A stretch of 64,000 nt of DNA from Bacteroidota bacterium (GCA_018829465.1 JAHJTN010000019.1:1-64000), one strand, 5' to 3'; counted from the first letter of the stretch, positions 5,963-15,288 are shown. Notes: generated by a model not told the origin, from the sequence alone. Numbers and translations are program-made.

Positions 5963-6961
5963 CTAAATTTTACCTGAAATTTCCCTTATAAACGCAGCCT
6001 CATCATCTAAAATAGAAACCGAAATCGGCAAATAATAACACGGGGTTCGCAGCTTTTTATCGAGACGGACAAAATCTTTCTCCGTGGTTAAAATACACGC
6101 CTTTTGATGAAGCATCGCCATGTCATCTTCGCTAAATGAATGGTGATCCGGAAATTTTAAGTGTTCAAAATCAATATTTTGACTTTTTAAATACGCAACC
6201 AATGGTTTCGGATTGGCAATTCCCGTTACCAAACAAACTTGTTTCCCACGGAACGATGACAGTGAAACTTCGCCCTGATGATTGCAGGCGTAGTTGGCAT
6301 AAGTGATGGTACCGAAAAAAAGTTTTTGATGTGGCAGCAGGTGTATTTTTTTTGCAATACTTGCCTTTTCTGTGTCCGACAACTGCGACGGACACTTGGT
6401 GACCACAATAAAATCGGCCCGTTTGGCACCCCTACCCGACTCCCGGAGGTTTCCGGCCGGCAACAAGCAATCGTCAACATATAAATCGCCATAAGATGTA
6501 AGTAGAATAGCCACGTTCGGTTTTACATATCGGTGTTGAAAAGCATCGTCCAGCAAGATGGTGTCCACATCCGGAAAGCGCGACAAAATACCCCGCACAC
6601 CCTGGCGCCTGTTTGCATCTACGGCCACTACAATTTCCGGAAACTTCTGATGTATCTGAAAAGGTTCATCGCCCAGTGAAGCCGCATCTGAATGTCGATC
6701 CGCCAGCACAAAACCTTTGGTTTGCCTGCCATAACCCCGACTCAAAACAGCAAGTTTCCTGTCTTTTTGAAGGTTCTTTACCAAAAACTCCGTCATAGGT
6801 GTTTTGCCCGTGCCGCCCGTGTTGAGGTTGCCAACCACCACCAAAGTCTTTTCAAAAGCAACCGAAGGCAATACCTTCCAGTCAAATAGTTTGTTGCGCA
6901 AAAGCGTGGCAAAGCCGTACAACAGCGAAAATGGCAAGAGAAATTTTCTTAAAAATTGCAT
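5963..6961 (-). CDS. lpxK: Tetraacyldisaccharide 4'-kinase
   Basis: 332 residues, normal for LpxK, which phosphorylates the 4' position of the lipid A disaccharide precursor at the inner membrane. A hydrophobic N-terminal helix (about residues 5-22) anchors it. The P-loop is GNLNTGGTGKTP at 44-55, followed by the family motifs SRGYGR and DDAFQHRYVK. The C-terminal part ILTTEKDFVRL is also typical. ATG at 6961. It is divergent from the Nif3-like gene with about 100 bp between the starts. It shows the organism makes lipid A. Confidence 0.93.
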   Translation of the reverse strand: MQFLRKFLLPFSLLYGFATLLRNKLFDWKVLPSVAFEKTLVVVGNLNTGGTGKTPMTEFLVKNLQKDRKLAVLSRGYGRQTKGFVLADRHSDAASLGDEPFQIHQKFPEIVVAVDANRRQGVRGILSRFPDVDTILLDDAFQHRYVKPNVAILLTSYGDLYVDDCLLPAGNLRESGRGAKRADFIVVTKCPSQLSDTEKASIAKKIHLLPHQKLFFGTITYANYACNHQGEVSLSSFRGKQVCLVTGIANPKPLVAYLKSQNIDFEHLKFPDHHSFSEDDMAMLHQKACILTTEKDFVRLDKKLRTPCYYLPISVSILDDEAAFIREISGKI

Positions 6962-7057
6962 GCTACGAAAATAAGCGATTTAACCATACAATCGAATTCT
7001 CTGTGCAAAAGCACTTCTTTTAATCTAAATTTTATAGTTTCGCTTAAACAATTTTTT

Positions 7058-8179
7058 ATGCCGATTCTTGTAAAAAACATAGTCGATTTGCTCGATGCTT
7101 GGGCACCAACAGCCACTGCCGAATCCTTTGACAACACCGGCCTCCTGGTTGGCAACCTTCAAACCGAACTCACAGGTGTGCTCATTGCGCACGACTCGCC
7201 CGAAAACGTCATAGACGAAGCCATCCAAAAAAAATGTAACCTTGTGGTTGCCTATCACCCCATCATTTTTTCAGGTCTCAAAAAAACAAGCGGTACAGAC
7301 TACGTGACGCGAGCGGTGGTAAAAGCCATCAAAAACGACATCGCTATTTATGCACTCCACACCGCATTGGACAACCAATTAAACGGTACAAACTTGGGCT
7401 TGGCAAAGGCTTTAAAACTGCAAAATCCAAAAATTTTAATCCCAACTACCGAAAACATTTTTAAACTCATCACCTATGTACCCGAATCGCATGCAGAAAA
7501 TGTACGTCAAAGCCTTTTTGAAGCAGGTGCCGGTAACATAGGCAATTATGACCAATGCAGCTTTTCTATACGTGGCGAAGGCACTTTCAGAGCCGGAGAA
7601 AATACAGCGCCTTTTATTGGCGAAAAAGGAAAAACACACACAGAAAAGGAAGTGCAAATTGGTGTGGTTTTTCACCAACACCACAAACAAAAAATCCTCA
7701 AGAGTTTAAATGATGCGCACCCTTACGAAGAAGTGGCTTACGAACTGTATCAAACACACAATACAAATCAAGACATGGGCATGGGCATGGTGGGCACATT
7801 GGCAACCCCATTTTCCCAAACCGATTTTGTCAAATACGTAAAAGACCAACTGCAACTGGCTGTAGTAAGGCATAGCGCGTATTTGCAACCTGAAATTAAA
7901 ACCGTGGCTGTGCTGGCCGGCTCAGGTGCTTTTGCCATTAAAAATGCCATTGCAACTGGTGCAGATGCGCTCATCACAGGCGACCTAAAATATCACAATT
8001 TCTTTGAAGCAGATGGCAAAATTTTGCTCCTGGACGTGGGACACTATGAAAGTGAACAGTTTACAAAAATTTTGATACGTGATTTTCTTGTCAAAAAATT
8101 TACTAATTTTGCACCTGCCTTTTCGGCTGTTAAGATTGAATTATCAGAAATTAATACAAATCCCATCAAGTACGCATAA
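7058..8179 (+). CDS. Nif3-like (DUF34/YqfO) dinuclear metal protein
   Basis: 373 residues from the ATG at 7058; the frame is open further upstream, but the added residues do not fit the family and overlap lpxK. Metal-binding motifs are at both ends: VVAYHPIIFSGLKK (about residues 62-75) and GDLKYHNFFEADGKILLLDVGHYESEQ near the C-terminus. Between them lies the PII-like insert found in YqfO-type proteins. Members form hexameric rings and have been linked to GTP cyclohydrolase or metal handling; the exact role is unsettled. It runs straight into the next gene (2 bp gap), so they form an operon. Confidence 0.88.
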   Translation: MPILVKNIVDLLDAWAPTATAESFDNTGLLVGNLQTELTGVLIAHDSPENVIDEAIQKKCNLVVAYHPIIFSGLKKTSGTDYVTRAVVKAIKNDIAIYALHTALDNQLNGTNLGLAKALKLQNPKILIPTTENIFKLITYVPESHAENVRQSLFEAGAGNIGNYDQCSFSIRGEGTFRAGENTAPFIGEKGKTHTEKEVQIGVVFHQHHKQKILKSLNDAHPYEEVAYELYQTHNTNQDMGMGMVGTLATPFSQTDFVKYVKDQLQLAVVRHSAYLQPEIKTVAVLAGSGAFAIKNAIATGADALITGDLKYHNFFEADGKILLLDVGHYESEQFTKILIRDFLVKKFTNFAPAFSAVKIELSEINTNPIKYA

Positions 8180-8181
8180 AC

Positions 8182-8967
8182 ATGGCAACAAAAACGGAAG
8201 TTACGGTAGAAGAAAAACTAAGAGCCCTATTCGATTTGCAACTCGTTGATTCAAAAGTTGATGAAATCCGCAGAATGCGAGGTGAATTACCACTCGAAGT
8301 AGAAGATTTGGAAGATGAAATTGCCGGTTTGAATGTCCGACTTCAAAAGTTGAATACCGATCTTGAGAGCTTAGAGCACAACATCAAAGCGCGTAAAAAC
8401 CTAATAGAAGACGCCAAAGTACTCATCAAAAAATACAACGAACAACAAAAAAATGTTCGCAACAACAGGGAATTCAATTCTATCACTAAAGAAATTGAAT
8501 ATCAAGAACTTGAAATTCAACTGGCCGAAAAACACATCCGCGAATACAATGCGCAATCTGTACTGAAAAAAGAACAAATTGCAGAATTGAGTGAAACATT
8601 AGAAGCCCGCAGCCAACACCTACACCACAAAAAAAGCGAACTAGATGCCATCATGGCCGACACGGAAAAAGAAGAAGAAGCACTTAAAAACCTGTCTGCA
8701 AAATTTGAAGAAGTTATCGAAGACAGATTGCTCATGGCTTACAAGCGCATCCGAACCAACGTGCGAAACGGCTTGGCTATTGTTTCCATTGATCGCGGTG
8801 CCTCAGGCGGATCTTATTTTACCATCCCACCACAAGTACAGATGGAAATTGCTTCGCGTAAAAAAATCATCACAGACGAACACAGTGGACGTATCCTGAT
8901 CGATCCGGAACTCGCCGCCGAAGAAACAGCTAAAGTTGAAGAACTTATCAACGGTGTGTTGAAGTAA
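8182..8967 (+). CDS. Coiled-coil protein with a degenerate C4 zinc-ribbon domain
   Basis: 261 residues. Residues 10-165 are a long charged coiled coil. The C-terminal part (about 190-245) matches the zinc-ribbon family often found beside nif3 genes: NGLAIVSIDRGASGGSYFTI, IPPQ, ASRKKII, then DEHSGRILIDPEL. In classic members Cys pairs sit at the GGSYF and EHSGR positions; here none of the four Cys is left, so zinc cannot be bound in that way. The fold motif is otherwise intact. Co-transcribed with the Nif3-like gene. Function in this family is not established; a role in nucleic-acid or membrane processes has been suggested. Confidence 0.8.
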   Translation: MATKTEVTVEEKLRALFDLQLVDSKVDEIRRMRGELPLEVEDLEDEIAGLNVRLQKLNTDLESLEHNIKARKNLIEDAKVLIKKYNEQQKNVRNNREFNSITKEIEYQELEIQLAEKHIREYNAQSVLKKEQIAELSETLEARSQHLHHKKSELDAIMADTEKEEEALKNLSAKFEEVIEDRLLMAYKRIRTNVRNGLAIVSIDRGASGGSYFTIPPQVQMEIASRKKIITDEHSGRILIDPELAAEETAKVEELINGVLK

Positions 8968-9029
8968 TCACAGCACCTTTACGCCTTTTTTATATTTATT
9001 TTCGCCTGTCTTCTGAGCTCTGGCATGAT

Positions 9030-9911
9030 TTACTGTTTTTTTAGCAGCTGCACAGCCCTGTTCGGGTAATCGGTGATGAGTCCGTCAACGCCCCAACCCA
9101 TCAATCGTTCCATATCGGCTACCTGGTTGACAGTCCACGGAATCACCTTTATTTTTTGGGCGTGCAAATAGGCTATTTCATCCGGGTTGAGCAACACGTG
9201 TTCGGGGCTGTAAATAGTGGGGGTAAAACCCAATTCGGCAATGTGTTCGCGCGCCGTACCGCTTCCCTCCACCAACGCAGCCAATCGGACGTCCGGATAT
9301 TTTTGATGAAAATAGCGCAACACCCGAAAATCAAAACTTTGGATGGTAAGCCGCCCTCTGGGGAGCGATTTGACCTGTTCGTAAACAAGATCCGAAAAAG
9401 TGGCCACATCCGGATGTTCTGTGCCATCGCCTTCAACGGTGCTTTTAATCTCTATGTTGTATGCCACGGCGTCCAGGCCATGCGTCTTGGTGTAAACTTC
9501 TGCCTCTGAAATGACACCAGACAATAGCGGTTTGTGTACCTTCATAGCTACCTGTTCGGGAAATCGCGGATTGCCCAAACTGCCACAATCGTAAGTGGTA
9601 ATCTCCTCGTAATTGAGCGCGTACAACAACACTTTGGCGGTGTCAACTTCAGGTAGATGTTCGCCGTTTGGCGACAAGCAAATGGCAGGATTAAACCAGG
9701 GTTCATGCGAAACTACCACCTGGTGGTCTTTAGAAATGACCACATCCATTTCTAATGTAGTCACACCCAATGAAAGCGCTTTTTCAAAAGCCGGCCAAGT
9801 ATTTTCCGGCAGCAAGCCCCGCGCGCCACGGTGGCCTTGCAAATCAAAAACAGGATGATTTTGGCAACTGTTCATAAGTAAAAGTATCAATATTAAACGA
9901 TAGGTTGTCAT
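9030..9911 (-). CDS. Glycerophosphodiester phosphodiesterase lipoprotein
   Basis: 293 residues. The signal peptide ends in lipobox MNSC (Cys16), so the enzyme is probably a periplasm- or surface-exposed lipoprotein. The GDPD catalytic set is present: GHRGARGLLPENT (about 26-38), LEMDVVISKD (about 53-62) and VVSHEPW (about 65-71), with downstream NIEIKS and TIQSF strands and the closing WTVN and GVDGLITDYP motifs. It hydrolyses glycerophosphodiesters to glycerol 3-phosphate and an alcohol. ATG at 9911; convergent with the coiled-coil gene. Confidence 0.9.
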   Translation of the reverse strand: MTTYRLILILLLMNSCQNHPVFDLQGHRGARGLLPENTWPAFEKALSLGVTTLEMDVVISKDHQVVVSHEPWFNPAICLSPNGEHLPEVDTAKVLLYALNYEEITTYDCGSLGNPRFPEQVAMKVHKPLLSGVISEAEVYTKTHGLDAVAYNIEIKSTVEGDGTEHPDVATFSDLVYEQVKSLPRGRLTIQSFDFRVLRYFHQKYPDVRLAALVEGSGTAREHIAELGFTPTIYSPEHVLLNPDEIAYLHAQKIKVIPWTVNQVADMERLMGWGVDGLITDYPNRAVQLLKKQ

Positions 9912-10030
9912 CTGTGATTTTGTTTTTTTAACATCTAATTTTTTTATAAAAATACAAATCCCTCACAAGAGTTCGGTTAAAAATGTATTAACTCTTTACA
10001 AATGATTATTTTTGTATAAAATTTTGCGTT

Positions 10031-11281
10031 TTGATAGAAAAAATCTTGTATTGGGCAAACGATTTGTTGGTGCGCCAAGGCGTAAACTCCGAAATGGCGG
10101 GCTATGCCAATTTACTCATCAACCTAGTCGCTTTGGCAATCATAGCAAAGCTCTTTCACTTTTTCACCCGAAAGCTGATCATCGGTTTTTTTGTGCGCTT
10201 GGCGCGAAAATCGAAAACCCACTTCGACGACTATTTGGTAAGAAACCGCACACCGAGACTACTCGCACATTTGGTGCCCTTAGCTGTGATTATCCCGATT
10301 TTACCTCTGGTTTTAAAAGATTTTCCGAAAATAGCCACAGTAGTTGATGAAATTGTCGCCATTTATTTTGTGATGTTGTCTCTTTGGATTGTGAGAAGCG
10401 TGCTTCGCACCATTAAAGATTATATGAAAACCCTGGAGAGCTTTAGAGACAAACCCATAGACAGCTACATACAGGTGTTTATGATATTTGCCTGGATGAT
10501 TGGCGTATTGATCATTTTCTCCATCATCACCGGAAAATCGGTTTGGTCTTTTCTGGGTGCTTTTGGTGCAGCGTCTGCCATCTTATTGCTGATTTTTAAA
10601 GATACCATCCTCGGATTTGTGGCGAGTATCCAGGTGAGCGTCAACGACATCGTGCGGATTGGCGACTGGATTACCATGGAAAAATACGGCGCAGACGGCG
10701 ATGTAACCGAAATCAACTTGGTAACCGTCAAAGTGCGGAATTTTGACAATACCATCACCACCATTCCTACTTATTATCTCATCTCCGATTCCTTTAAAAA
10801 CTGGCGCGGCATGCAAGTTTCAGGAGGAAGACGCATCAAAAGATCACTTTTTATCAAGGTAAATTCCGTGCGGTTTGTCGGCCAAAACGAAATAGAAAAA
10901 TTTGCTAAAATTCAATTTCTCTCAGAATACATGCAACACCGACAAAGAGATATAGACAAGCACAACCAACAAAACAACATCGACAAATCGCTGCTCATCA
11001 ACGGACGAAACCTGACCAATTTGGGACTGTTTCGCAAATATATAGACCAATACATTGGTGCACATCCGGCCATCAACAAAGACATGATGATTATGACAAG
11101 GCATCTGCAACCCACTACCCAAGGCATCCCTATTGAAATATACGCCTTTAGTCGCGACAAGCGTTGGGAAAACTACGAACACATCATGGCCGATATCTTT
11201 GACCACCTGATTGCCGCCGTGTCCTTTTTTGACTTAGACCTATTCGAACTTCCTTCGGGCAAAGATTTTAAGAACGCTTAA
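10031..11281 (+). CDS. MscS-family mechanosensitive channel, YbdG-like
   Basis: 416 residues, similar in size to E. coli YbdG. An N-terminal helix (about 28-48) is followed by transmembrane segments near 75-115 and 145-185, the last being the pore-lining helix with Gly/Ala-rich FLGAFGAASAILLL. The MscS beta domain starts at VSVNDIVRIGDWI, with VTEINLVTVKVRNFDNTI and IPTYYLI, and a long cytoplasmic C-terminal part follows. I favour the TTG at 10031 as start, because the first in-frame ATG (10094) would cut off conserved N-terminal residues. It probably opens under hypo-osmotic stress. Confidence 0.87.
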   Translation: MIEKILYWANDLLVRQGVNSEMAGYANLLINLVALAIIAKLFHFFTRKLIIGFFVRLARKSKTHFDDYLVRNRTPRLLAHLVPLAVIIPILPLVLKDFPKIATVVDEIVAIYFVMLSLWIVRSVLRTIKDYMKTLESFRDKPIDSYIQVFMIFAWMIGVLIIFSIITGKSVWSFLGAFGAASAILLLIFKDTILGFVASIQVSVNDIVRIGDWITMEKYGADGDVTEINLVTVKVRNFDNTITTIPTYYLISDSFKNWRGMQVSGGRRIKRSLFIKVNSVRFVGQNEIEKFAKIQFLSEYMQHRQRDIDKHNQQNNIDKSLLINGRNLTNLGLFRKYIDQYIGAHPAINKDMMIMTRHLQPTTQGIPIEIYAFSRDKRWENYEHIMADIFDHLIAAVSFFDLDLFELPSGKDFKNA

Positions 11282-11360
11282 AATTGTTGAAAAACTGTTT
11301 AAAAGATTTAGACCCCAATTTCGTGCGCTTTTTTCAAAGTTGTACTTTTAAAAAAAACTC

Positions 11361-11765
11361 ATGGAAACTCGCGACAGTTATTTGCTCACCATTCGTCCGC
11401 ATATTCCCTCTGCCGACGTTTTTGAAAACACCTGCCCGGACGAACGCTTTCAAAATGAGACCCTCAGACCCGTAATCAAGTTACAACACGACTTGTTGGT
11501 GGCTGCTTTTCGAAACTATGCACAAAAACACAAAAACGTTTTTTACAGCCTGACGCCTATCAAAAAACTCAACTATATAGACCATGCCATACAGCGCGAT
11601 ATAAAATTCCGAAACGCACTCAAAGGCATGGTGATGGGCATGTTTACCGTTGCAGAATACGAAACCTATATCCAAAATTCCTCCGCACTCAACAAGCGGA
11701 TGATGCAACTCGTTTGCGAACGCATCAAATCGAGTGTGCAATTGTTGGAAACCGAAGCCGCATAG
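11361..11765 (+). CDS. Conserved hypothetical protein, 134 aa
   Basis: I do not recognise a functional family with certainty. It is a small helical soluble protein with no signal, containing RPHIPSADVFENTCPDERFQN near the N-terminus and PIKKLNYIDHAIQRDIKFRN in the middle, both looking like conserved motifs rather than random sequence. ATG at 11361 after an A-rich leader without Shine-Dalgarno. It precedes the sugar transferase by 40 bp, but a promoter element at 11778-11785 suggests that gene has its own transcript. Confidence 0.7.
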   Translation: METRDSYLLTIRPHIPSADVFENTCPDERFQNETLRPVIKLQHDLLVAAFRNYAQKHKNVFYSLTPIKKLNYIDHAIQRDIKFRNALKGMVMGMFTVAEYETYIQNSSALNKRMMQLVCERIKSSVQLLETEAA

Positions 11766-11777
11766 GCTATTTATTCG

Positions 11778-11785
11778 TATTTTTG
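11778..11785 (+). promoter_or_regulatory. Promoter -7 element TATTTTTG for the sugar transferase
   Basis: Exact match to the Bacteroidota consensus TAnnTTTG, 20 bp before the ATG at 11806. No clear -33 TTG at the usual distance. Confidence 0.4.
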
Positions 11786-11805
11786 CCTCTCCGATCCAAA
11801 AAACT

Positions 11806-12408
11806 ATGTACGCACCATTGCTGAAACCCCTAGCCGATTTTTTGGCCGCGCTGATTGGATTGATATTGCTGAGTCCGCTTTTTGTGTTGATTTGGCTGGG
11901 TTTGTGCATCGCCAACAGCGGCAAACCTTTTTTCTTTCAGAAGCGACCGGGCAAAAACGGGCGTATTTTTACCATAGTGAAGTTTAAAACCATGAACGAC
12001 CGCCGGGACAAGGATGGTAATTTACTGCCCGATGCCGAACGCCTGACACGGATCGGGAAATTTGTGCGCAAAACCTCTCTCGACGAAATCCCGCAATTGT
12101 TCAACGTGCTCAAAGGCGACATGAGCTTGGTGGGCCCGCGGCCCTTGTTACCCGATTATTTACATTTATACAACGAATTTCAACGCCGCCGACACCAAGT
12201 AAAACCCGGCATCACCGGTTGGGCGCAGGTAAACGGCCGCAACGCCATCAGTTGGCAACAAAAATTTGAATACGACGTTTGGTATGTGGACCATCTGAGT
12301 TTTTTAGTAGATTTGAAAATTCTTTTTAAGACCTTTGTAAAAGTGTTTAAAAGAGAAGGAATCAACGCAGTAAACGCGGCAACCATAGAACCGTTTAATG
12401 GAAAATAG
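11806..12408 (+). CDS. PglC-like undecaprenyl-phosphate sugar-1-phosphate transferase
   Basis: 200 residues from the ATG at 11806. An N-terminal reentrant membrane helix (about 10-35) is followed by the polyprenyl-phosphate phosphoglycosyl transferase core: FFFQKRPGKNGRIFTIVKFKTM, TSLDEIPQLFNVLKGDMSLVGPRP (with the catalytic Asp-Glu pair) and KPGITGWAQVNGRN. It starts lipid-linked glycan assembly by moving a sugar phosphate onto undecaprenyl phosphate. Its stop overlaps the start of the acetyltransferase by 11 bp, matching the pglC-pglD order seen in glycan loci. No other glycan genes lie beside this pair, so the rest of the pathway is elsewhere. Confidence 0.85.
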   Translation: MYAPLLKPLADFLAALIGLILLSPLFVLIWLGLCIANSGKPFFFQKRPGKNGRIFTIVKFKTMNDRRDKDGNLLPDAERLTRIGKFVRKTSLDEIPQLFNVLKGDMSLVGPRPLLPDYLHLYNEFQRRRHQVKPGITGWAQVNGRNAISWQQKFEYDVWYVDHLSFLVDLKILFKTFVKVFKREGINAVNAATIEPFNGK

Positions 12409-13012
12409 CGTATTTTTATTCGGAGCAAGCGGACATTGCAAAGTGGTTATGGATATTTTGTCGCTACACAATATGCTTCCCAAAGCTATTTATGACGATA
12501 TGCCCATAGAAAACAAGCTTTGGAACATACCCGTATTGCATTCAAAGTTACTCCCTAAAAAAACTTCCGAACCGTTTCTGATTTCTGTGGGTAACAATCT
12601 CAATCGAAAAAAAATAAGTGAAAAATATCATTTAAATTATATAAATATTGCGCATCCTACAGCTGTTGTTTCATCAAAATCGACCGTTGGAAGAGGAACT
12701 GTCATCATGGCAAACGCAGTCATAAACCCCGATGCAACGATTGGAAAACACAACATCATCAATACAGGGTCTGTCTTAGAGCACGATTGCTGTTTAGATG
12801 ATTTTGTGCACATTTCTCCAAATGCCTCCCTAGCGGGAAATGTATCTGTAGGTGAAGGCACGCATATTGGCATAGGCGCAACAATTATTCAAGGCGTCAA
12901 AATTGGGAAGTGGGTAACCATAGGCGCCGGTGCTGTAGTCATCCAAGACGTTCCCGATTTTGCGGTTGTGGTAGGTGTCCCTGGAAAAATAATCAAGTAT
13001 TTACCTTTCTAA
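12398..13012 (+). CDS. PglD/NeuD-type sugar O/N-acetyltransferase
   Basis: 204 residues. The N-terminal Rossmann-like subdomain starts with LFGASGHCKVVMD (about 7-19). The C-terminal half is a left-handed beta helix of hexapeptide repeats with the catalytic-His context LEHDCCLDDFVHISPNA, ending in AVVVGVPGKIIKYLPF. It acetylates an amino sugar, probably a UDP-4-amino sugar as in PglD, before transfer by the adjacent PglC-like enzyme. The ATG at 12398 lies within the end of the upstream gene, indicating coupled translation. The exact substrate cannot be read from the sequence. Confidence 0.85.
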   Translation: MENSVFLFGASGHCKVVMDILSLHNMLPKAIYDDMPIENKLWNIPVLHSKLLPKKTSEPFLISVGNNLNRKKISEKYHLNYINIAHPTAVVSSKSTVGRGTVIMANAVINPDATIGKHNIINTGSVLEHDCCLDDFVHISPNASLAGNVSVGEGTHIGIGATIIQGVKIGKWVTIGAGAVVIQDVPDFAVVVGVPGKIIKYLPF

Positions 13013-13015
13013 ATC

Positions 13016-13060
13016 CGGATTAAGCACTTTTAGAAATCACCTTTCTTTTGGCTTAATCCG
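13016..13060 (+). terminator. Inverted repeat after the acetyltransferase gene
   Basis: CGGATTAAGC (13016-13025) and GCTTAATCCG (13051-13060) form a perfect 10-bp stem just past the stop at 13012. There is no T-run, so this may be a terminator of another type or an mRNA end-protecting hairpin. Confidence 0.4.
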
Positions 13061-13122
13061 CACACGAGAAGAAGTTCGGGCTTCAAACCAATCATTTTCC
13101 TTTAACACTAGGAGAAACTTAC

Positions 13123-13130
13123 TATATTTG
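13123..13130 (+). promoter_or_regulatory. Promoter -7 element TATATTTG for the DASS transporter
   Basis: Exact TAnnTTTG match 39 bp before the GTG start at 13170. Confidence 0.4.
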
Positions 13131-13169
13131 TGCGCCTTGCCATCTTGTTAACCTGCATTTTATCGCTTT

Positions 13170-14615
13170 GTGAAAACATCACTTTCCAAAAAAATCGGTT
13201 TGTTGCTCGGGCCACTTTTGTATGTGCTCGTCATCAATTTCTTCCATCCAAAAGGCTTGAGTGCAGAAGGCGTAGCCGTTTTGGCCGTCACGCTTTGGGT
13301 GGGAGCTTGGTGGATTACCGAAGCCTTGCCCATAGCTGTTACGTCTATGTTGCCTGTGGTTTTGTTTCCGCTCAGTGGCGCCATGTCGCTAAAGGAAACC
13401 ACCGTGGCCTTTGGCGACAAGTATATTTTTCTGTATATCGGTGGTTTTATTTTGTCTATAGCTATTGAAAAATGGCATTTGCACAAGCGCATTGCGCTGA
13501 CCATCATCAAAAGTATTGGCACCAACAGCAGTAAAATTGTGTTGGGATTTATGCTTGCCACGGCCTTTTTGTCGATGTGGATTTCCAATACGGCAACCGC
13601 CGTGATGATGCTGCCCATAGGTTTGGCCATCGTTAAGCAGTTTGAAGACCATCCGAATACGTTGGAAAATGAAAATCAAATTTTTGGCAAGGCTTTGATG
13701 CTTGCTATCGCCTACAGCGCATCTATTGGTGGTATCGCCACCTTGATTGGCACACCGCCCAACATCATTTTTGCAGGCGTAGTCGAAAAATTTTACCACA
13801 CAGAAATCACTTTTTTGCAATGGTTTAAAATCGGCTTCCCGTTAAGCGTGGTGCTTCTCTTCATCGCTTGGCAATACCTGACCAAGTTTGCCTTCAGGCT
13901 TGACCAACAAACATTTCCGGGTGGCAAAGCCGAAATCAAAAGACAATTGGAAAAACTGGGGAAAATTTCGGGTGAAGAAAAGTGGATTTTGACAGTGTTT
14001 GTCCTCACCGCCTTGAGCTGGATGACCCGAAGTTTTGTTTTGTCTCAATGGATTCCGGCCATAGACGACACCATCATAGCCATGATAGCCGCTTTTGTGC
14101 TTTTTATAATCCCCTCAAAGAGAGACACAGGCGGAAAATTACTCCATTGGAAAGAAGCCGAACGCCTGCCCTGGGGCATATTGCTGCTCTTTGGTGGCGG
14201 ACTTGCCATAGCCGGCGGATTCGATTCTAGCGGACTCGCTTCTTGGATTGGCAACCAAGTATCGGTACTAGATAGTATCAGTTTACTTTTGCTGATTGTC
14301 ATCGTGGTGACGATGGTTAACTTCCTTACAGAAATTACTTCAAACCTTGCCACAACAGCAATGCTGTTGCCTGTTTTAGTACCTGTGGCGGCCAAATTGG
14401 AAGTAGATCCTTATATTTTGATGGTGGGCGCCACCATGGCCGCATCCTGTGCTTTTATGTTGCCCGTAGCTACACCGCCCAACGCTGTGGTTTTCGGGTC
14501 GGGCTATTTGCGCATCCCCGATATGATGAAAACAGGGGTTTTCTTGAACCTCGTTTCCATCATTTTGGTGACTGTATGGGTGTATTGGATTTTACCCATC
14601 GCTTGGAAATTGTAA
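13170..14615 (+). CDS. DASS (SLC13) family sodium/anion symporter
   Basis: 481 residues with about 11-12 hydrophobic segments. Family signatures are the duplicated SNT and TPPN motifs: WISNTATAVMMLPIG (about 130-144), IGGIATLIGTPPNIIFAG (about 188-205), TEITSNLATTAMLLPVL and ATPPNAVVFGSG. These bind sodium and the carboxylates of dicarboxylates or inorganic anions such as sulfate. GTG at 13170 is the only usable start, as an in-frame stop lies just upstream. It ends 2 bp before the convergent heme-binding gene. The substrate (succinate, malate, sulfate) is not decided by the sequence. Confidence 0.9.
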   Translation: MKTSLSKKIGLLLGPLLYVLVINFFHPKGLSAEGVAVLAVTLWVGAWWITEALPIAVTSMLPVVLFPLSGAMSLKETTVAFGDKYIFLYIGGFILSIAIEKWHLHKRIALTIIKSIGTNSSKIVLGFMLATAFLSMWISNTATAVMMLPIGLAIVKQFEDHPNTLENENQIFGKALMLAIAYSASIGGIATLIGTPPNIIFAGVVEKFYHTEITFLQWFKIGFPLSVVLLFIAWQYLTKFAFRLDQQTFPGGKAEIKRQLEKLGKISGEEKWILTVFVLTALSWMTRSFVLSQWIPAIDDTIIAMIAAFVLFIIPSKRDTGGKLLHWKEAERLPWGILLLFGGGLAIAGGFDSSGLASWIGNQVSVLDSISLLLLIVIVVTMVNFLTEITSNLATTAMLLPVLVPVAAKLEVDPYILMVGATMAASCAFMLPVATPPNAVVFGSGYLRIPDMMKTGVFLNLVSIILVTVWVYWILPIAWKL

Positions 14616-14617
14616 AC

Positions 14618-15091
14618 TTACTCTTCGCTTAAAGCGGTTTTGTAATTGCTGCGCGCTTGGTTGACCCAATCTACGATGATTTGCATGTCCGAATCAGACA
14701 ACACGGCCTCGTCATGCACCCAAAGATAGGAATCGAGCGGCATGTGTTTTTTCTCCACTTCTTCGCCCAATTCTTCCAATTTGTGGTCTTTTCTTTTCAC
14801 TGTATAACTTTTCCAATCAGACAAGTTGAGATGGCCTTTTCCTTCATCGACGTGGTCTGCCAGCCAATAGGAAACGGGCGCAACTTCGGCATACCAAGGA
14901 TATTTGGTGTTGTTGGTGTGGCAATCAAAACAAGCGCGTTCCAAAATGGCCTCCACTTCTTGTGTGGGTTTGGTTTCGGCTCTAAAATCTGCAATCACAT
15001 CGCCATCTTGCAAATTCTTATCGGGACGGATAAATTGCATAACGATTAAAACGGCAAGAAGGGCAAGTGCGATTTTTTTGAAAATTTTCAT
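14618..15091 (-). CDS. Heme-binding domain protein (c-type, CxxCH)
   Basis: 157 residues. The N-terminus is a single hydrophobic helix (about 7-24) that acts as a signal or anchor, leaving the rest in the periplasm. A single heme c site, CFDCHTNN, is at about residues 54-61, followed by TKYPWYAEVAPVSYWLADHV, typical of the Haem_bd family of Bacteroidota, and LGEEVEKKHMPLDSYLWVH near the C-terminus, whose Met is a candidate second ligand. Probably an electron-transfer or sensor protein of the cell envelope; the partner is unknown. Confidence 0.82.
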   Translation of the reverse strand: MKIFKKIALALLAVLIVMQFIRPDKNLQDGDVIADFRAETKPTQEVEAILERACFDCHTNNTKYPWYAEVAPVSYWLADHVDEGKGHLNLSDWKSYTVKRKDHKLEELGEEVEKKHMPLDSYLWVHDEAVLSDSDMQIIVDWVNQARSNYKTALSEE

Positions 15092-15256
15092 GAGATAATG
15101 AATTTAATATGAATGTTGTTGTAAAGTACGTTTGTAAAATAGGTTTGTAAAAATAATAAAACGACAAACAAAAAAACTTAAGACGCTAAAAAATCATCAA
15201 AGTTTAATAATTGGTATGTCAAAAATTTTTCATTTCTAAAACTACACGGATTAAAG

Positions 15257-15264
15257 TATCTTTG
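15257..15264 (+). promoter_or_regulatory. Promoter -7 element TATCTTTG for purB-trmD
   Basis: Exact TAnnTTTG match, 24 bp before the purB ATG. It is flanked by GATTA (15249-15253) and TAATC, a weak symmetry. Confidence 0.45.
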
Positions 15265-15288
15265 CGCCTAATCATTTATAACGGACAC

